The notes: a model not told the origin generated them from the letters alone. A stretch of 64,000 bases of DNA from Sepioteuthis lessoniana (GCA_963585895.1 OY757934.1:30009105-30073104); one strand, 5' to 3'. Positions 45,462 to 56,424 are shown, numbered from the stretch's first letter. Translations and numbers: made by a program.

Positions 45462-46352
45462 CAGGGTGGAACGATAAAATTGTTGCCCTAGAAAAGACGA
45501 CATGATTCCATTTCCGTTTAATGAAAACCGGTTTTCTTTTTTTGTTGCAGACCATCTACTAGTTGGCCAGTTGTGTATGAATCCCAAGATTGATAGGAGC
45601 CTTCTATCATGTCTGAAAGTGACACAACGTTCAATGAGCGAGATCTTAGATGCACCGCTGTACAACTCTCTACCAATCCAAGTTATGACAATGGGACCAT
45701 TGCCAGTACCCTCAAAATCCAAATCCGGATTGCCATGAATAACAGGGACATGCCCAGGGTGATGGAAACAAAGTTTCTGGCTACGGTTATGGTCTTTGGT
45801 GTGGTTTCAAGTGAGGGCCACATCATGCCACCTCACATCTTCAAAGTCAGCTTGAAAGTCAACACCAAAGTGTACCTGGATGTGCTGAAGAGTGTGGTGA
45901 TGCCCTGGTGCAATCAGCTGGCCAGTGGCAGACCTTGGGTGTGGCACAGGACTCGGTGCCAGCCCACAAGTCCAAAGAGACCCAAGCTTGGCTTCAGAAG
46001 GAGTGCTACAACTTTCAACCCTTCTCTCACTGGCCCCCCTCCTCCCCTGACCTGAACTCACGGGACTACTTTGTTTGGTCATATGTCAAGAACATCACCA
46101 ACATGACCTCCCACAATACCAAAGCCAGCCTGATCACCACCATCCGCCGAGCTTCCGCTGGCACTTGTGGAAAAGGCATGCTCCCAGTTCCGGATCCGTA
46201 TTGAGGCGGTGATTGAGGCTGAAGGCGGCTACATTGAATAGATGTCACCTCTACTACATATTCAAGTTACCTGAATTGATTTTTTCAATAAGTTTTAAAA
46301 TAAAGCTGTAGTGTTGTTTTCTTTAGGACAACAATTTTATCGTTCCATCCAG
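45462..46352 (+). mobile_element. Mariner-type transposon, complete ends, internally deleted (891 bp)
   Basis: Terminal inverted repeats of about 29 bp with three mismatches ('cagggtggaacgataaaatt' at the left, the inverse of 'ctggatggaacgataaaatt' at the right), flanked by TA at 45460-45461 and 46353-46354. Both ends are intact, so insertion by cut-and-paste is clear. Full-length relatives are about 1.3 kb, so roughly 400 bp is missing. Confidence 0.93.
45609..46241 (+). pseudogene. Mariner transposase remnant, DD37D-like
   Basis: Start MSESDTTFNERDLRCTAVQL looks like a mariner N-terminus. At about codon 40 it jumps in frame to the catalytic domain (NNRDMPRVMETKFLATVMVF then GVVSSEGHIMPPHIF), so most of the HTH region and the first catalytic Asp are deleted. 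VYLDVLKSVVMPWCNQ and GRPWVWH follow; one missing base then shifts the frame to QDSVPAHKSKETQAWLQKEC and SHWPPSSPDLNSRDYFVWSY. The second and third Asp are 37 residues apart. A second shift leads to ACSQFRIRIEAVIEAEGGY and a stop at 46239-46241. It cannot make an active transposase. Confidence 0.88.
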
Positions 46353-46354
46353 TA

Positions 46355-46544
46355 AAATGCTGAAAACTGCTAATAATGATACAAATAGTTAATTATAATT
46401 AATTAATGTTTAACTAATGGACTATATCAAAAGGTGTGGGAAAGGTTTTTCTTGATAGTAAAAACCTGATAAGGTACTGTATTAAGAATTTATCACTGGC
46501 AATAATGAGAAAACTATATATAAATATGATTCCTCTGATTTATT
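46355..46544. other. Short AT-rich gap
   Basis: Nothing recognised. Confidence 0.4.
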
Positions 46545-46549
46545 TTTCC

Positions 46550-47090
46550 CAGTCAGCTAGAGCTGTAGAATACACTGACTCCACCTCTGCAGAAGGGTAA
46601 GACCTCCCAAATGAGTGTTCTGGATATGACACAAAAAAATCTGATGGCGAGGTTCCAGTAATGCTAGAGCTTTGGGGAATGTGGAGTACCCCTTCAGTGC
46701 CATCACTGCCAGGTCCACTCTGGCCCAGAGTGGTAATAATTGATTATGGATCAAATAAAACTAAACTGCGTATTTATGTTAAACTGAATTGATATTTTGA
46801 TATTTAACTTGTGTATTTGTGCAAAACTGAATTGTTTGAAATAGAACTGTTTTGACATTTAACTGGATGTGGACCAGAGCTATACTTATACAAAACTGGA
46901 TTGTTTGAATTAGAACTGTTTGACTAAACTGAATAGCTTGAAATAGAAATGTTTTTCACAAATAAACTGCATACTTATGCTAAACTGAATTGTTTGAAAT
47001 AGAACTAGTTATTTGTATAAAAATGGATTTGGCATTAAATAACCTACAAAGGTTGATATGCCATAAAAACCCAACAACCAACCAACTGGT
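46550..47090 (+). repeat. Family D, plus strand
   Basis: Head 'cagtcagctagagctgtaga', core 'aatctgatggcgaggttcca' and 'ccaggtccactctggcccag', about four internal repeats, tail 'aaaatggatttggcattaaa' then 'aaccaaccaac'. Confidence 0.87.
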
Positions 47091-47146
47091 TTATTGAATA
47101 ACTCTTGTACATATAGATACAATAATGCAGTTTGCAATATTTTTAG

Positions 47147-47395
47147 ATGGCGACCGTAGTCGAAGGTGACCAGAAGGTTTTCTTTTCAATAGCTACTACA
47201 CTGAGGTGTAGGGGAGGGTGCTACTCCTTTCCCTGGATTGCTCCACTTTACCCTTGATATGTACCTTATATTGCTGAGTGTTAAGCAAGAAGGTATCAAG
47301 TACCATTTTTAAAGTCTTTGGTATGACACACCCTGGGATTGAACCCCGGTCTCCCGGACTATTGGCGAATACTCTGCCCACTAGACCAATGAACC
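47147..47395 (-). repeat. SINE-A, minus strand
   Basis: 'gcgaccgtagtcgaaggtga' to 'cccactagaccaatgaaccgg'. Full length with clear reversed B box ('gattgaacccc'). Confidence 0.9.
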
Positions 47396-47439
47396 GGTGC
47401 CTATATTTTTAAATAGAGCTAAATATCAGGGATGAAGCC

Positions 47440-47579
47440 TAAGTAGATTGAAGTTACAATAATATAGACACAAACTGTCAATATGGTTCATCAGCTTCAT
47501 AATTTTGGCAAAAGCATCTGGAATTTCTAAATTGTACCTCAGGTTACAAAAATATGGAAAAATGTTTGACTCACCCTAG
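47440..47579 (+). mobile_element. Mariner-derived MITE, right end only
   Basis: 'aaaagcatctggaatttct', 'gtacctcaggttacaaaaat' and the terminal 'aatgtttgactcaccctag' match the right ends at 7222 and 35681. Confidence 0.65.
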
Positions 47580-48098
47580 TTTTAAAAATATTGTTGAGAC
47601 ATAATCTTTAAATGTGTGTACAAAATGAGCTTCAGATTAATAGTCTGTTAAAACTGAAAATTCCTTTGATAACATCCTAATTCTATTATTATTGCAATGC
47701 TTTTTAGAGTCATAGAACCTGATGTGAACAAAGAGACCAAGTTATGTTAAACATAAGCTCACCTCGTTAGTGATCAATAGAAAAAACAAGATGCAAAATG
47801 GATGAAAATGAAAAGGAAAAAATTGATTTTCAATGGATGAAGAGTTGTTAAGAAAAAGCAGGTCCTTGATTTTTGAATACCATCAGCTTCTTGAACTTAG
47901 GGTGGTAGCATCATTGATTTTTTTATGGCCAAAGAAGGAAAAAAATTGGGTGCACTCCACAACCTTCTGGTAATTTTCCAACTGAAACCCCAAAATGCAA
48001 TAACACAAGTTGCATAAAATCATATATAAAGACCTCTGACAGTATATGACAATTATCTACATATATAAATTATCAGATATACATGACATGTAAAATGA

Positions 48099-48150
<52 letters not shown>

Positions 48151-48323
48151 GTATTTATGCATTTACTGGGTGGTGAAAAATCACTTACCATGTTAAAAAA
48201 TAAACAACTTTATGATCCATTTTATTTGAAGGATATTATTAGTCCAAAGTAATTTACAAGAGTCAAAATAAAGAAAAGTTTCTCAATATTTTTATATTCG
48301 AAAGTAGTTCAATTTTTAAATGG

Positions 48324-48375
<52 letters not shown>

Positions 48376-48480
48376 CTGTTGTATTTTTCTTCGTGGTTTT
48401 TGGTTCACACCAGAAACGAAAAACAGGATGGAAATAAATTTATAATCCTAAAATAACTGGTCTTTGGTTTTTTTCTTTAA

Positions 48481-48530
<50 letters not shown>

Positions 48531-48534
48531 GATT
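47580..48534. other. AT-rich stretch with three (TA)n runs
   Basis: (TA)n(TG)n at 48102-48150, (TA)n at 48327-48371 and 48489-48527. A loose inverted repeat ('tcctgttgtatttttc' versus 'gaaaaacagga') at 48374-48430. No gene. Confidence 0.5.
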
Positions 48535-48705
48535 TACTCATCAGCTATGGGTACATAGTTGAGCAGACAGTTTTTTTAGCCTTGATATGGCAACCGATTC
48601 AAGAGAAGGAAAACTCTGAATTCAAACCTGTTGAACTTCCCGCAAAAACTAACCCTGCAACATATTCTGCTTGTAGTGGAGGGATAGAGTAAATTTTACA
48701 CACCT
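48535..48705 (+). repeat. SINE-C, 5'-truncated
   Basis: 'catcagctatgggtacatag', 'gaaggaaaactctgaattca', 'acatattctgcttgtagtgg'. Preceded by (TA)n. Confidence 0.78.
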
Positions 48706-49100
48706 TATATATCTTTTTGTTTTTCCATTATTTACTTCCATATATTTTTGTGCATCACAAAAAGAAGACAATATGGAAAATCAAACTGACAAGTTTTGCT
48801 CCAAGATTATAATATATGCAAGCATGTATGTTTTTGTAAAACATTGAAAGATTTGGTTAAAACCATGAGGATAACCATCCTCATGTTAAACATTTCATTT
48901 TCCATATTGTTTTCTTTACATATATATATATATATATAATGAAGATTTATATTTTTTTATCTATCTATATTGTTTGAACAAAATAAATAAATGAATTTAA
49001 AAAATACAAATCTCTTCGTGGACCTACCTATTTTAAAATATCTTTATTCTCTCTTTGGACCTACAACAAAAATTATATATATATATATATTTTCTTTTTT
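48706..49100. other. AT-rich stretch with short (TA)n
   Basis: Nothing beyond (TA)n at about 48919-48939 and 49074-49090. Confidence 0.45.
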
Positions 49101-49192
49101 CATCATACAACGTGTCAAAGCATGTGCGATACCCTGCCTTCATTAGCCGCCAACCAGGGTGATAACACAGTTTCGGTAGCTTAAGGCAGTAC
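49101..49192. repeat. ~90 bp repeat, copy 1 (family unknown)
   Basis: 'catcatacaacgtgtcaaag', 'gtgcgataccctgcc', 'gccgccaaccagggtgataa'. About 85-90% alike by eye to 50076-50167. Both copies sit beside a (TA)n. Confidence 0.75.
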
Positions 49193-49734
49193 TGCCACTC
49201 CTGGTGCTACTAAGCAGCTTTTGCCACTGGACAGGGTATTTAGAAGAAATATATATCTATATATACGCCAAGTCAGTTAAAAGCAGACATTACATTAGAT
49301 ATTTATTGATCTTTCATTTTAGAGCAGTTTATGATTTAAAAACGCATTTACTTTTGGCCGTTGATGTCATAGCAACTGTTTCTTGATTTTGCATAATTAC
49401 ACGGGAATGGTGGTTCTGCGTGCATTTCATTCATGTTGAAATCCCTTCTATATCCTTCATTTATTCAGTTCTTTTTCCTACAATTTTATCTTTTTTTGCT
49501 TTACTGCACAAAAGCACTCGAGACAAACGTCAAATATAATTCTGATTAAATATGTTATTTGTTGATCAACGGGGCCCTTAAGATGGGTGGTGAGTAAAAA
49601 GAAAGCTCCTGGTCTAAGTTTATCCAAGTAGCTATCTGAATACCCTTTGGCCACTAAATTCTTGGCTTGCTAGGAATGTCTCCATGACACTGACACTCAG
49701 CAATGGGCTCATGAATACTGTGGGTAATCCTGAT

Positions 49735-50041
49735 TCATAAGCCCATCATTTGATTTACATTCTCTGGTAGGAGAATTACGTTGTTTGCACCAGCGCGCCT
49801 TGCGGATTCATGACCCTCGCAAGCTGTTGAATTTTCTGCCACAATCACATGTTGTAGCCGGGTACATATCCAGATTGTTACCGTATGAGCAAGTATGATG
49901 GGTGATATATTCTCCCTCCCCGCTACAGACACCCTGAGGGCATTTTTCTTTCATTGTACTATCCATATTTGTTAAATTTCTGTCTTTACAGGATGTCTCT
50001 CCAACTTTCTGAAGAGTCACTTTGTCTTTCCAAAGAGTCAT
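49735..50041 (-). pseudogene. Possible LINE-derived zinc-finger fragment
   Basis: Minus strand frame (49808-50041) ends ATTCDCGRKFNSLRGS; the in-frame continuation past a stop reads IRKARWCKQR. The C-x-C-x2-KF-SLRG-x-I-KARWC pattern resembles C2H2-type fingers found in some LINE proteins. No polymerase nearby, stops present; weak call. Confidence 0.35.
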
Positions 50042-50075
50042 CTTGCTTTCCAGAGAGTCTTGGTGTTCAAATTTT

Positions 50076-50167
50076 CATCATACAACATGTGAAAGCACGT
50101 GCGATACCCTGCTCTCATCAGCCGCCAACCAGGGTGATAATACAGTTGCGGTAGCTCAAGGCGGTAC
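50076..50167. repeat. ~90 bp repeat, copy 2
   Basis: 'catcatacaacatgtgaaag', 'gtgcgataccctgctc', 'gccgccaaccagggtgataa', 'ggtagctcaaggcggtac', then (TA)n. Confidence 0.75.
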
Positions 50168-50329
50168 AATATATATATATATATATATATGAAGGTCATT
50201 CAACGAATATAAAAATAATTTTTTTTAATAAATGTAAATTCTGCATTGTTTGGAATTGGTTTATAGATAAAATCATTTCAAATTTGCAAAATATTTGTTT
50301 TATGCTGACTCAATGATGGCAGCCAGTCA

Positions 50330-50660
50330 GAGTTTTCCAGGCTTGAACAGAGGTTTGTCATCAAATTTTTAGTGTCTGAGAAGTGCAGATCATATGGAAT
50401 TTATAGAAGAATGTGTGATATGTAAGGAAAAAATGTTTGTGAATGGAATGAATTGTTTAAAGAAGATTGAAACAATATTTATAATGAAGACAGACCAAGC
50501 AAGCCAACATGCTGAGTACACCTGAAATGGTGGATTCAGTGAATATACTCATTTTGGCAGATAGAAGAGTTACAATAGAAGTGTAACAGAAGGAATTTTC
50601 GTATTTTGGTTTGGCGTGTAAATTCATTTGACGCATAATTTCACCCAATCAGGATGACTT
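50330..50660 (+). pseudogene. Mariner-type transposase, N-terminal relic
   Basis: Fragments such as EQRFVIKFLVSEKC, NEDRPSKPTC, then in a shifted frame PEMVDSVNILILADRRVTIE resemble the HTH region and linker of a mariner transposase (family: GRP...-E-V--V---R--T). Multiple stops and frame changes. Its likely C-terminal partner is at 51446-51800. Confidence 0.5.
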
Positions 50661-50664
50661 ATCT

Positions 50665-51440
50665 TATTCAACCCGTTTCTCCTTTCTGGGTAGCAGAAAT
50701 TGGGGAAGCTGCCAAACACAGTTCTTTTCGCCGAACAACTTGGTTCTGTACAGACGACACATCTGCCTGCGCTTAAATAGCAGCAGCATTGACACAATGA
50801 GGGAACCTATCTAATTTATGGATACCTTGCGTCTATTTCTCTTAGACCAAGGGATCCCAGTTGAATATGAATTAGATAAATTCAATACGCCACACACAGG
50901 AACAACTTTATTTCACCCCTAAAATTGGCTATGTCGATCGCGATGTCTAATTCCGCTCCGGCACCTAGCGACTACTTCACCTCTGGGCAACATTTTCTGG
51001 AGACATTCACGCTTCTGCACAAACAACCAGAAACACAAACTAACGGTGACTTCAACGTATATTTTCTCAAACGGCAAACATGACTTTCGCTACATACTGC
51101 GAACATACTTCCCTCGCACGTCCAACAACACACGCTGCTATCTCAACTCTATCTTAACTCCATTTCGTCTCTTTACTTCTTTCCTTTCTCATGAAGCTTG
51201 CAGCACAAATGCAAACTCTATTTTCCATGCTGCCATTAAAACCTCAATATAAAACATTTTGACTTCGTACATCTTGGAACTTCTCTCCTTTATATACCTT
51301 ACAAACTTAGCGAGGAAACAACTCAACGTAAACACACACACACACGTTACAACTTTTCCTCACTAAAAACATAAAGAAAACATTCTTTCTCACTAAAGAG
51401 GGCATTTCTGAACAACTGGAAATTTCTAGGGGTAAAACAT
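50665..51440 (-). mobile_element. Possible solo LTR (fossil) between two mariner pieces
   Basis: Less AT-rich, CpG-containing DNA. On the minus strand a TATA-like box (ggtatataaagga, about 51285-51297) and an AATAAA about 380 bp downstream (near 50908). It separates N- and C-terminal mariner relics in the same orientation. No clear ends, no internal region. Confidence 0.35.
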
Positions 51441-51445
51441 ACTAA

Positions 51446-51800
51446 GTATACATGATGACCTTGTATTTTCAAAGGTCAGTTGTCAATGGATCTTACAATG
51501 ACAATGCAAGGCTTCATACTGCAGCAAGAACAGTGGAAATCATCAGTCAGTTTGGTTGGGAACAGATGCCACATCCTCCTTATAGTACAGATCTGGACTC
51601 CTCTCTGATTTCCATTTGTTTAGCCCATTCAAAGAATTTCTGCATAAAACAAAACTTTTGAGCAGCGATGAATTTAAGAGCTCCACTAAAAACTCAGTCT
51701 AAAAATTTTTATGCAGAAGTTTCTTTTTTAATGAGAAAAGTATGTTTCAAAGAATGGAAATTACATTGAAAAATAAAGTAAATTTTTTTTCCTGACTGAA
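51446..51800 (+). pseudogene. Mariner-type transposase, C-terminal relic (DD34D-like)
   Basis: Second catalytic motif YNDNARLHTAARTVEIISQF, then FGWEQMPHPPYSTDLD. A one-base shift gives SDFHLFSPFKEFLHKTKL, so the second and third Asp are 34 residues apart as in classical mariner. It continues DEFKSSTKNSV and MFQRMEITLKNKVNF. Stops present. Confidence 0.75.
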
Positions 51801-52342
51801 ATATCTCGTTATATTACAAAAGTCACCATATTTATTGCATCACTTTCATAGTATATATATTCCCAGATATATGAATATATACAGAAAAATTTGAATACTC
51901 ACCTTTAAAAAAACAGTTGAAAATCTGAAAAGTCAAAATAATTGAGGTTATTTTGGATTTGGTAAGATAATAAATAAAGACAAATGAATACTAATATTTT
52001 CTGTGCATAATTTGCATGTGGCACATAGTCAAATTGAATTAGGAAGATTATGTAGCACAAATCTTCTAAGTGGAGAGGATGTTTCTGCCTTGAAAAGTCA
52101 CAGATTGAAATCCTGACTTTTACCTTGACTCATACTACAAATATACATCTATGTTAGCTGCATAGTAATCCCAGGATTTTATCTATTTATTAAAAGATAA
52201 TGTTTATTTTTCATTACATACAATATATTTATTACATTCCATATCACCTATAAATAAATACACTTGACCATTTTATAAAAAGAAAGTTAATTTTCTTTTA
52301 AACCAATGATACATATTATTTCCATTGAATTGAGCGTTTTCC
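51801..52342. other. AT-rich stretch, nothing recognised
   Basis: No gene or repeat that I can place. Confidence 0.45.
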
Positions 52343-52544
52343 CAGGTCAAGTCATACCAAAGGCTCAAAAAAATTGTACTTGATGCTGTCTTGCTTAACA
52401 CTCAGTATTAGAAGGTATGGATCAAGGGTAAAGTGGAGCAATCCAGGGAATGGAGTAGTGCTCTCCCCTACACCTTGGTGTAGAAACCATTGAAAAGGGA
52501 GCCCTCGGGTTGCCCTCGACTATGGTTGCTAACTATAGTTACTT
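52343..52544 (+). repeat. SINE-A, 5'-truncated
   Basis: Starts within the B box ('cccaggtcaagtcatacc'), ends 'tatggttgctaactata'. Confidence 0.85.
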
Positions 52545-52652
52545 TAAAGCGGATATAATTAGACATTATTTCTCACAAATCCAATAATACAGAAATTCTG
52601 TAACCAAGAAAAAAATTAGGTTATATTTTCTACATAGAATTTTGTATAGTAA

Positions 52653-52908
52653 AAGTAAGTAAAGTTAGCGACCATAGTCGAGGGTGACCCGAAGGCTCCC
52701 TTTTCGATAGCTACTACACCAAGGTGTAGGGGAGGGCGCTACTCCATTCCCAGGATTGCTCCACTTTACCCTTGAACCGTACCTTATAATGCTGAGTGTT
52801 AAGCAAGGTGGTATCAAGTTCCATTTTTAAAGTCTTTGGTATGACTCAACCTGGGATTGAACCCAGGTCTCCCGGGCCATTGGCGAACACTCTAACCGCT
52901 GGGCCAAT
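52653..52908 (-). repeat. SINE-A, minus strand, full length
   Basis: 'aagtaagtaaagttagcgac' to 'ctctaaccgctgggccaa'; reversed B box 'gggattgaaccc'. Confidence 0.92.
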
Positions 52909-52910
52909 TT

Positions 52911-53610
52911 TTGATTTGGTTTATTGATTTATTTGTTTGATAGCATATCACCCTTTGTGGGTCATTTAATGCCAAAACCAGTCTTGCATGAAAACAATAG
53001 TAGTACTATTTAGCACATAGTTAGGAGGATAATGGGGGGGGGTTATATTGTTGGGAACAAAACGTAATTATCTCCCTTTCTAGTGATTCATGGATGGAGC
53101 TTCGACAATCATGTTACAGTTTGGGAAGTGAGTTCTACTTCTTTTTGACCAATAAGGTCCTAGGGATAGGACGTCTGCTTCAGCTTCTACTATGTGAGAA
53201 GCACGTGCATACAAATCACCTTATGAGAACTCACACTGCACCAGACCTACATAAGTGTAACTTCTGCCATTCATCACCTTGTTCTTGGAACAACTGTTGT
53301 GCTTTTATTTAGTATGGTTTGGGACAATTATTATTTTGTACCATAGATGTAAATATTAAATGTTTGCAGTTTAACTTTTTGTGTCATGTAGTCTTTCCTT
53401 GCCGAACTATTCAGTGTTAGACTATCAACAAAATAGTCTGATGAATTATGGGAAAGTGTGATTGGTAGTTCAGGGCACTATCATACACCACATAAAATTC
53501 TTATAATACCTTTTCTAAGGGCATTAGTCGGAAAGGGAATGCAATAGTCTGACTGGAAATCAAACTTCCTTGCTACTATGTTGCAGCTACTACACCACTG
53601 AGACTCCACC
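52911..53610 (-). repeat. SINE-B, minus strand, split by a ~460 bp insert
   Basis: Reversed tail and 3' half at 52911-53046; middle and head resume at about 53505 ('ataccttttctaagggcatt') and end 'accactgagactccaccc'. The insert (about 53047-53504) has no relative in this window. 'ttata' occurs at both edges. Its identity is unknown. Confidence 0.75.
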
Positions 53611-53682
53611 CACTCATAGTGAGTTTCAATGCTGTTAGTGTTTGTTTATGAATAACACTTAATAATATTTGGTTTGATTGTA

Positions 53683-53930
53683 TTAATGAGTAGAGTGTTC
53701 GCCAACTGTCCAGGAGACCGGGGTTCAATCCCAGGTTGAGTCACACGAAAGACTTAAAAAATGGTACTTGATACCGCCTTGCTTAGCACTCAGCATTATA
53801 AGGTAAGGATCAAGGGTAAAGTGGAGCAATTCATGGAATGGTGTAGCACCCTCCTCTATACCTTAGTGTGGTAGCTATTGAAAAGGGAGCCTTCGGGTCA
53901 CCCTCGACTAAGGTCGCTAAGTTTACTTAA
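53683..53930 (+). repeat. SINE-A, plus strand
   Basis: 'aatgagtagagtgttcgcca', B box 'gggttcaatcccagg', 3' end 'aaggtcgctaagtttactta'. Confidence 0.9.
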
Positions 53931-54035
53931 AAAGAATAAAATCCAGCTATCTTTCATTTAAAAAGAAATCAACTTTTTATTTTAAAAAACATATAGTTGT
54001 GTATTTATTTATTAGTAAAGTTGGCGATTCTTTTA

Positions 54036-54200
54036 AGAAATACTGAGACTGTATTGAAAAATTGGTATCAACTTGTCTTGCGAGCAGTCTAAACCACAAG
54101 CCATCATCACTTTATTGCTTACAGCTTTGCTTAATTTCAAAAAATTTAAAAATTTGGTTTTGATCATTTTAGATCTGTTGCAAACCTGTCACTTTTGTAT
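54036..54200. repeat. Repeat H copy 1 (family unknown)
   Basis: 'aatactgagactgtattgaa', 'tcaacttgtcttgcgagcag', 'caagccatcatcactttatt', 'ggttttgatcatttt'. A similar block lies at 55853-56010. Confidence 0.65.
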
Positions 54201-54239
54201 GGGCCTCACTTGCACAGAAATTAAAACAAATCTGAATTA

Positions 54240-54345
54240 GAGAATTAATTTTTATTTATTTATTTATTGCGGACTTTTCCCCCTCATCTTGGTAGTTTTT
54301 TTTTTTAAAAGTCCGCAATAAATAAATAAATAAAAATTAATTCTC
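54240..54345. mobile_element. Small MITE with 39 bp perfect inverted repeats
   Basis: Arms 54240-54278 and 54307-54345 are perfect inverse copies, 'gagaattaatttttattt' to 'attgcggactttt', with a 28 bp centre. No coding capacity. Confidence 0.85.
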
Positions 54346-54516
54346 AGATTAAAAGCCTCATCTCAAAAATGATTCCAATTAAGGAAAATATACAAATCTG
54401 AATTAGTTTTTCTAGTTTTATGAGATGTTATAGTAAGTTGCATAAAAAAATATTCAGCAATGGTTCAGCTTTCTGGGTGAAGCTTAGATATTTTTGAACG
54501 CTCCTTATATATGTAT

Positions 54517-54553
54517 TTAGGTTAATATGCCATTAAACAAAGAAACCAGACCG
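54517..54553 (+). repeat. SINE-B tail fragment
   Basis: 'ggttaatatgccattaaaca' followed by 'aagaaaccaga'. Confidence 0.6.
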
Positions 54554-54748
54554 AAAAATGTATGTATATATATTATTTCCAATTTTCATATAAACTGGAC
54601 AGCTTGTTTGAAAATCAAAGACTACAAAAGAGACTGCCCCAAGCAAAAACAGAAAAATAATTTAAACCCTATTTCATATAATAACTGCTCTGTCACACTC
54701 TAAAAATATATGGAAAGATTTTGAAAAAACTAAAATAAAGTAAAAACA

Positions 54749-54750
<2 letters not shown>

Positions 54751-54793
<43 letters not shown>
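54751..54793. repeat. (TG)n microsatellite
   Basis: About 20 TG units. A ~190 bp block after it ('aatgaataggttgacagata') is repeated at about 54968, with (TA)n at 54867-54914 between. Confidence 0.92.
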
Positions 54794-54859
54794 GGTATGT
54801 ACTTGGAAAGAGAGAGAAATGCCAGGATATAAATGAATAGGTTGACAGATATATTGATA

Positions 54860-54916
<57 letters not shown>

Positions 54917-55157
54917 TGTGTCTATTGGTATGTATTTGGGGAGAGAGAGAGAGAGGCCAGGAGATAAATGAATAGGTTGACAGATATATTGATAAATAAT
55001 AAACTTATATCAATAGAAGATGGATGAGGTCAACAATAAAGTGTATCCTGAAAGAGCACATTATAAGTATTATAATAACAGATGATATCACCAAGTCATT
55101 GGTAATATGCAGATAAATATCCCAGCCAGTTTTATAAAAAATTTTGGTGTGGGTGTG

Positions 55158-55201
<44 letters not shown>

Positions 55202-55203
<2 letters not shown>

Positions 55204-55440
55204 TAAAAAAGTAAAGTTGGTGACTGTAGTCAAGGGTGAACCAAAGGGGCTCCCTTTTCATTAGCTAATACACCAAATGTATTGCTATTGCTCCGCTTTA
55301 CCCTTGATTATTACCTTATAATGCTAAGTGTTAAGCAAGGCGGCATCAAGTACTATTTTTTGAGTCTTTGGTATGACCTGACCTGGGATTGAACCCCGGT
55401 CCCCTGGGCCATTAGGAAACATAATACTCATTAGAACAAT
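55202..55440 (-). repeat. SINE-A, minus strand, flanked by (TA)n
   Basis: 'aagttggtgactgtagtcaa' to 'accagggccattagg'-type head, with (TA)n on both sides (55158-55201 and 55439-55456). It inserted into, or seeded, a TA run. Confidence 0.85.
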
Positions 55441-55589
55441 ATATATATATATATATACACACACAGACATTTACTCTCAATATTCCTTATAAATTGGTAA
55501 CATTTCTTGTTTATTGGAGGCATTTTCAGAAAGAAATAAAGACTGAAGTTGTATTTATTGTAATAAAAATGAACAACAAATGAAATATT

Positions 55590-55790
55590 TTCTTCCAAAT
55601 ATTGTTTTTAGCATTCGACACACTCAATCCACAGAATTTTCCATTGGTCAAAGGACTTCTGAAAATCATCTTTTGATAGGGTATGAACTTTAGTTGCTGC
55701 CTTTATTTTAATGTCCTCAATACTTTCAAATCCTAACCTTGAGTTTTAGTTTAGGAAACAAGGAAAAGTTTCACAGAGTGAGGGGGTCGA
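55590..55790 (-). pseudogene. Mariner-type transposase, C-terminal fragment
   Basis: Minus strand: ATKVHTLSKDDFQKSFDQW, KILWIECVEC, stop, KQYLEE. This is the usual end of a mariner transposase (family: ...F--CF--W--RW-KCI---G-YFE). The rest is lost. Confidence 0.65.
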
Positions 55791-55852
55791 GTGAGTATAC
55801 TTGGTATTACACTTGCACAATCCTGAGTTTCATGAAAAGATCCTATCAAAAA

Positions 55853-56010
55853 ATATTGAGACTGGCTTTATGAATGAGAAAAATTATCAACTTGTTTAGA
55901 GAGCAGTCTAAACCTCAAGCCATCATCATTTTATTGCACACAACTTTATTTATATTTTAAATGTTTAAATTTAAAAGAATTAAAAATTTAATTTTGATCA
56001 TTATTAACTC
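55853..56010. repeat. Repeat H copy 2
   Basis: 'atattgagactggctttatg', 'tcaacttgtttagagagcag', 'caagccatcatcattttatt'. Lies just beyond the 5' side of the mariner fragment, so it may be eroded transposon sequence. Confidence 0.65.
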
Positions 56011-56348
56011 ATTTAACTGAATTTGTGAATATTGAAAAAAAAAACAACTTTGATGTTGATTACTGGAAATTATTGCATTTGAGATGTATGAGTGAATTTC
56101 ATTGCTTTAAATTCAGTACAAAATGAACTTTCCTCAACAGAAGATACAAACTTCTAATTCATCTTTACTCATTTCCCTTTAGTGACAAGATGTGTTTTAA
56201 GGTTGGAACTAGTAAAGATTGTCTAGGCCCATTAGCATTCCCTTTCGTGGATACCTCAAGTAACAGGTAATAAACCTGATCCAATCATTTTTAGATGAAA
56301 TATCAGGTGCTGAATGAAGGGACTTATAAATTTTTGAAAAAAAAAAAA

Positions 56349-56350
<2 letters not shown>

Positions 56351-56420
<70 letters not shown>
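56351..56420. repeat. (AC)n microsatellite; (TA)n at 56537-56613 follows
   Basis: About 33 AC units, then scattered GATA-type units and a long (TA)n. The region 56420-56740 contains two similar blocks ('gtgagacagattaagatata' and 'gtgaaacagattaaaagaga'). Confidence 0.93.

Positions 56421-56424
<4 letters not shown>

Noticed and set aside
53094-53312. Cys/His-containing frame inside the SINE-B insert
   Set aside because: Spacing of Cys and His does not fit a zinc finger (HTNHLMRTHTAPDLHKCNFC is out of pattern).
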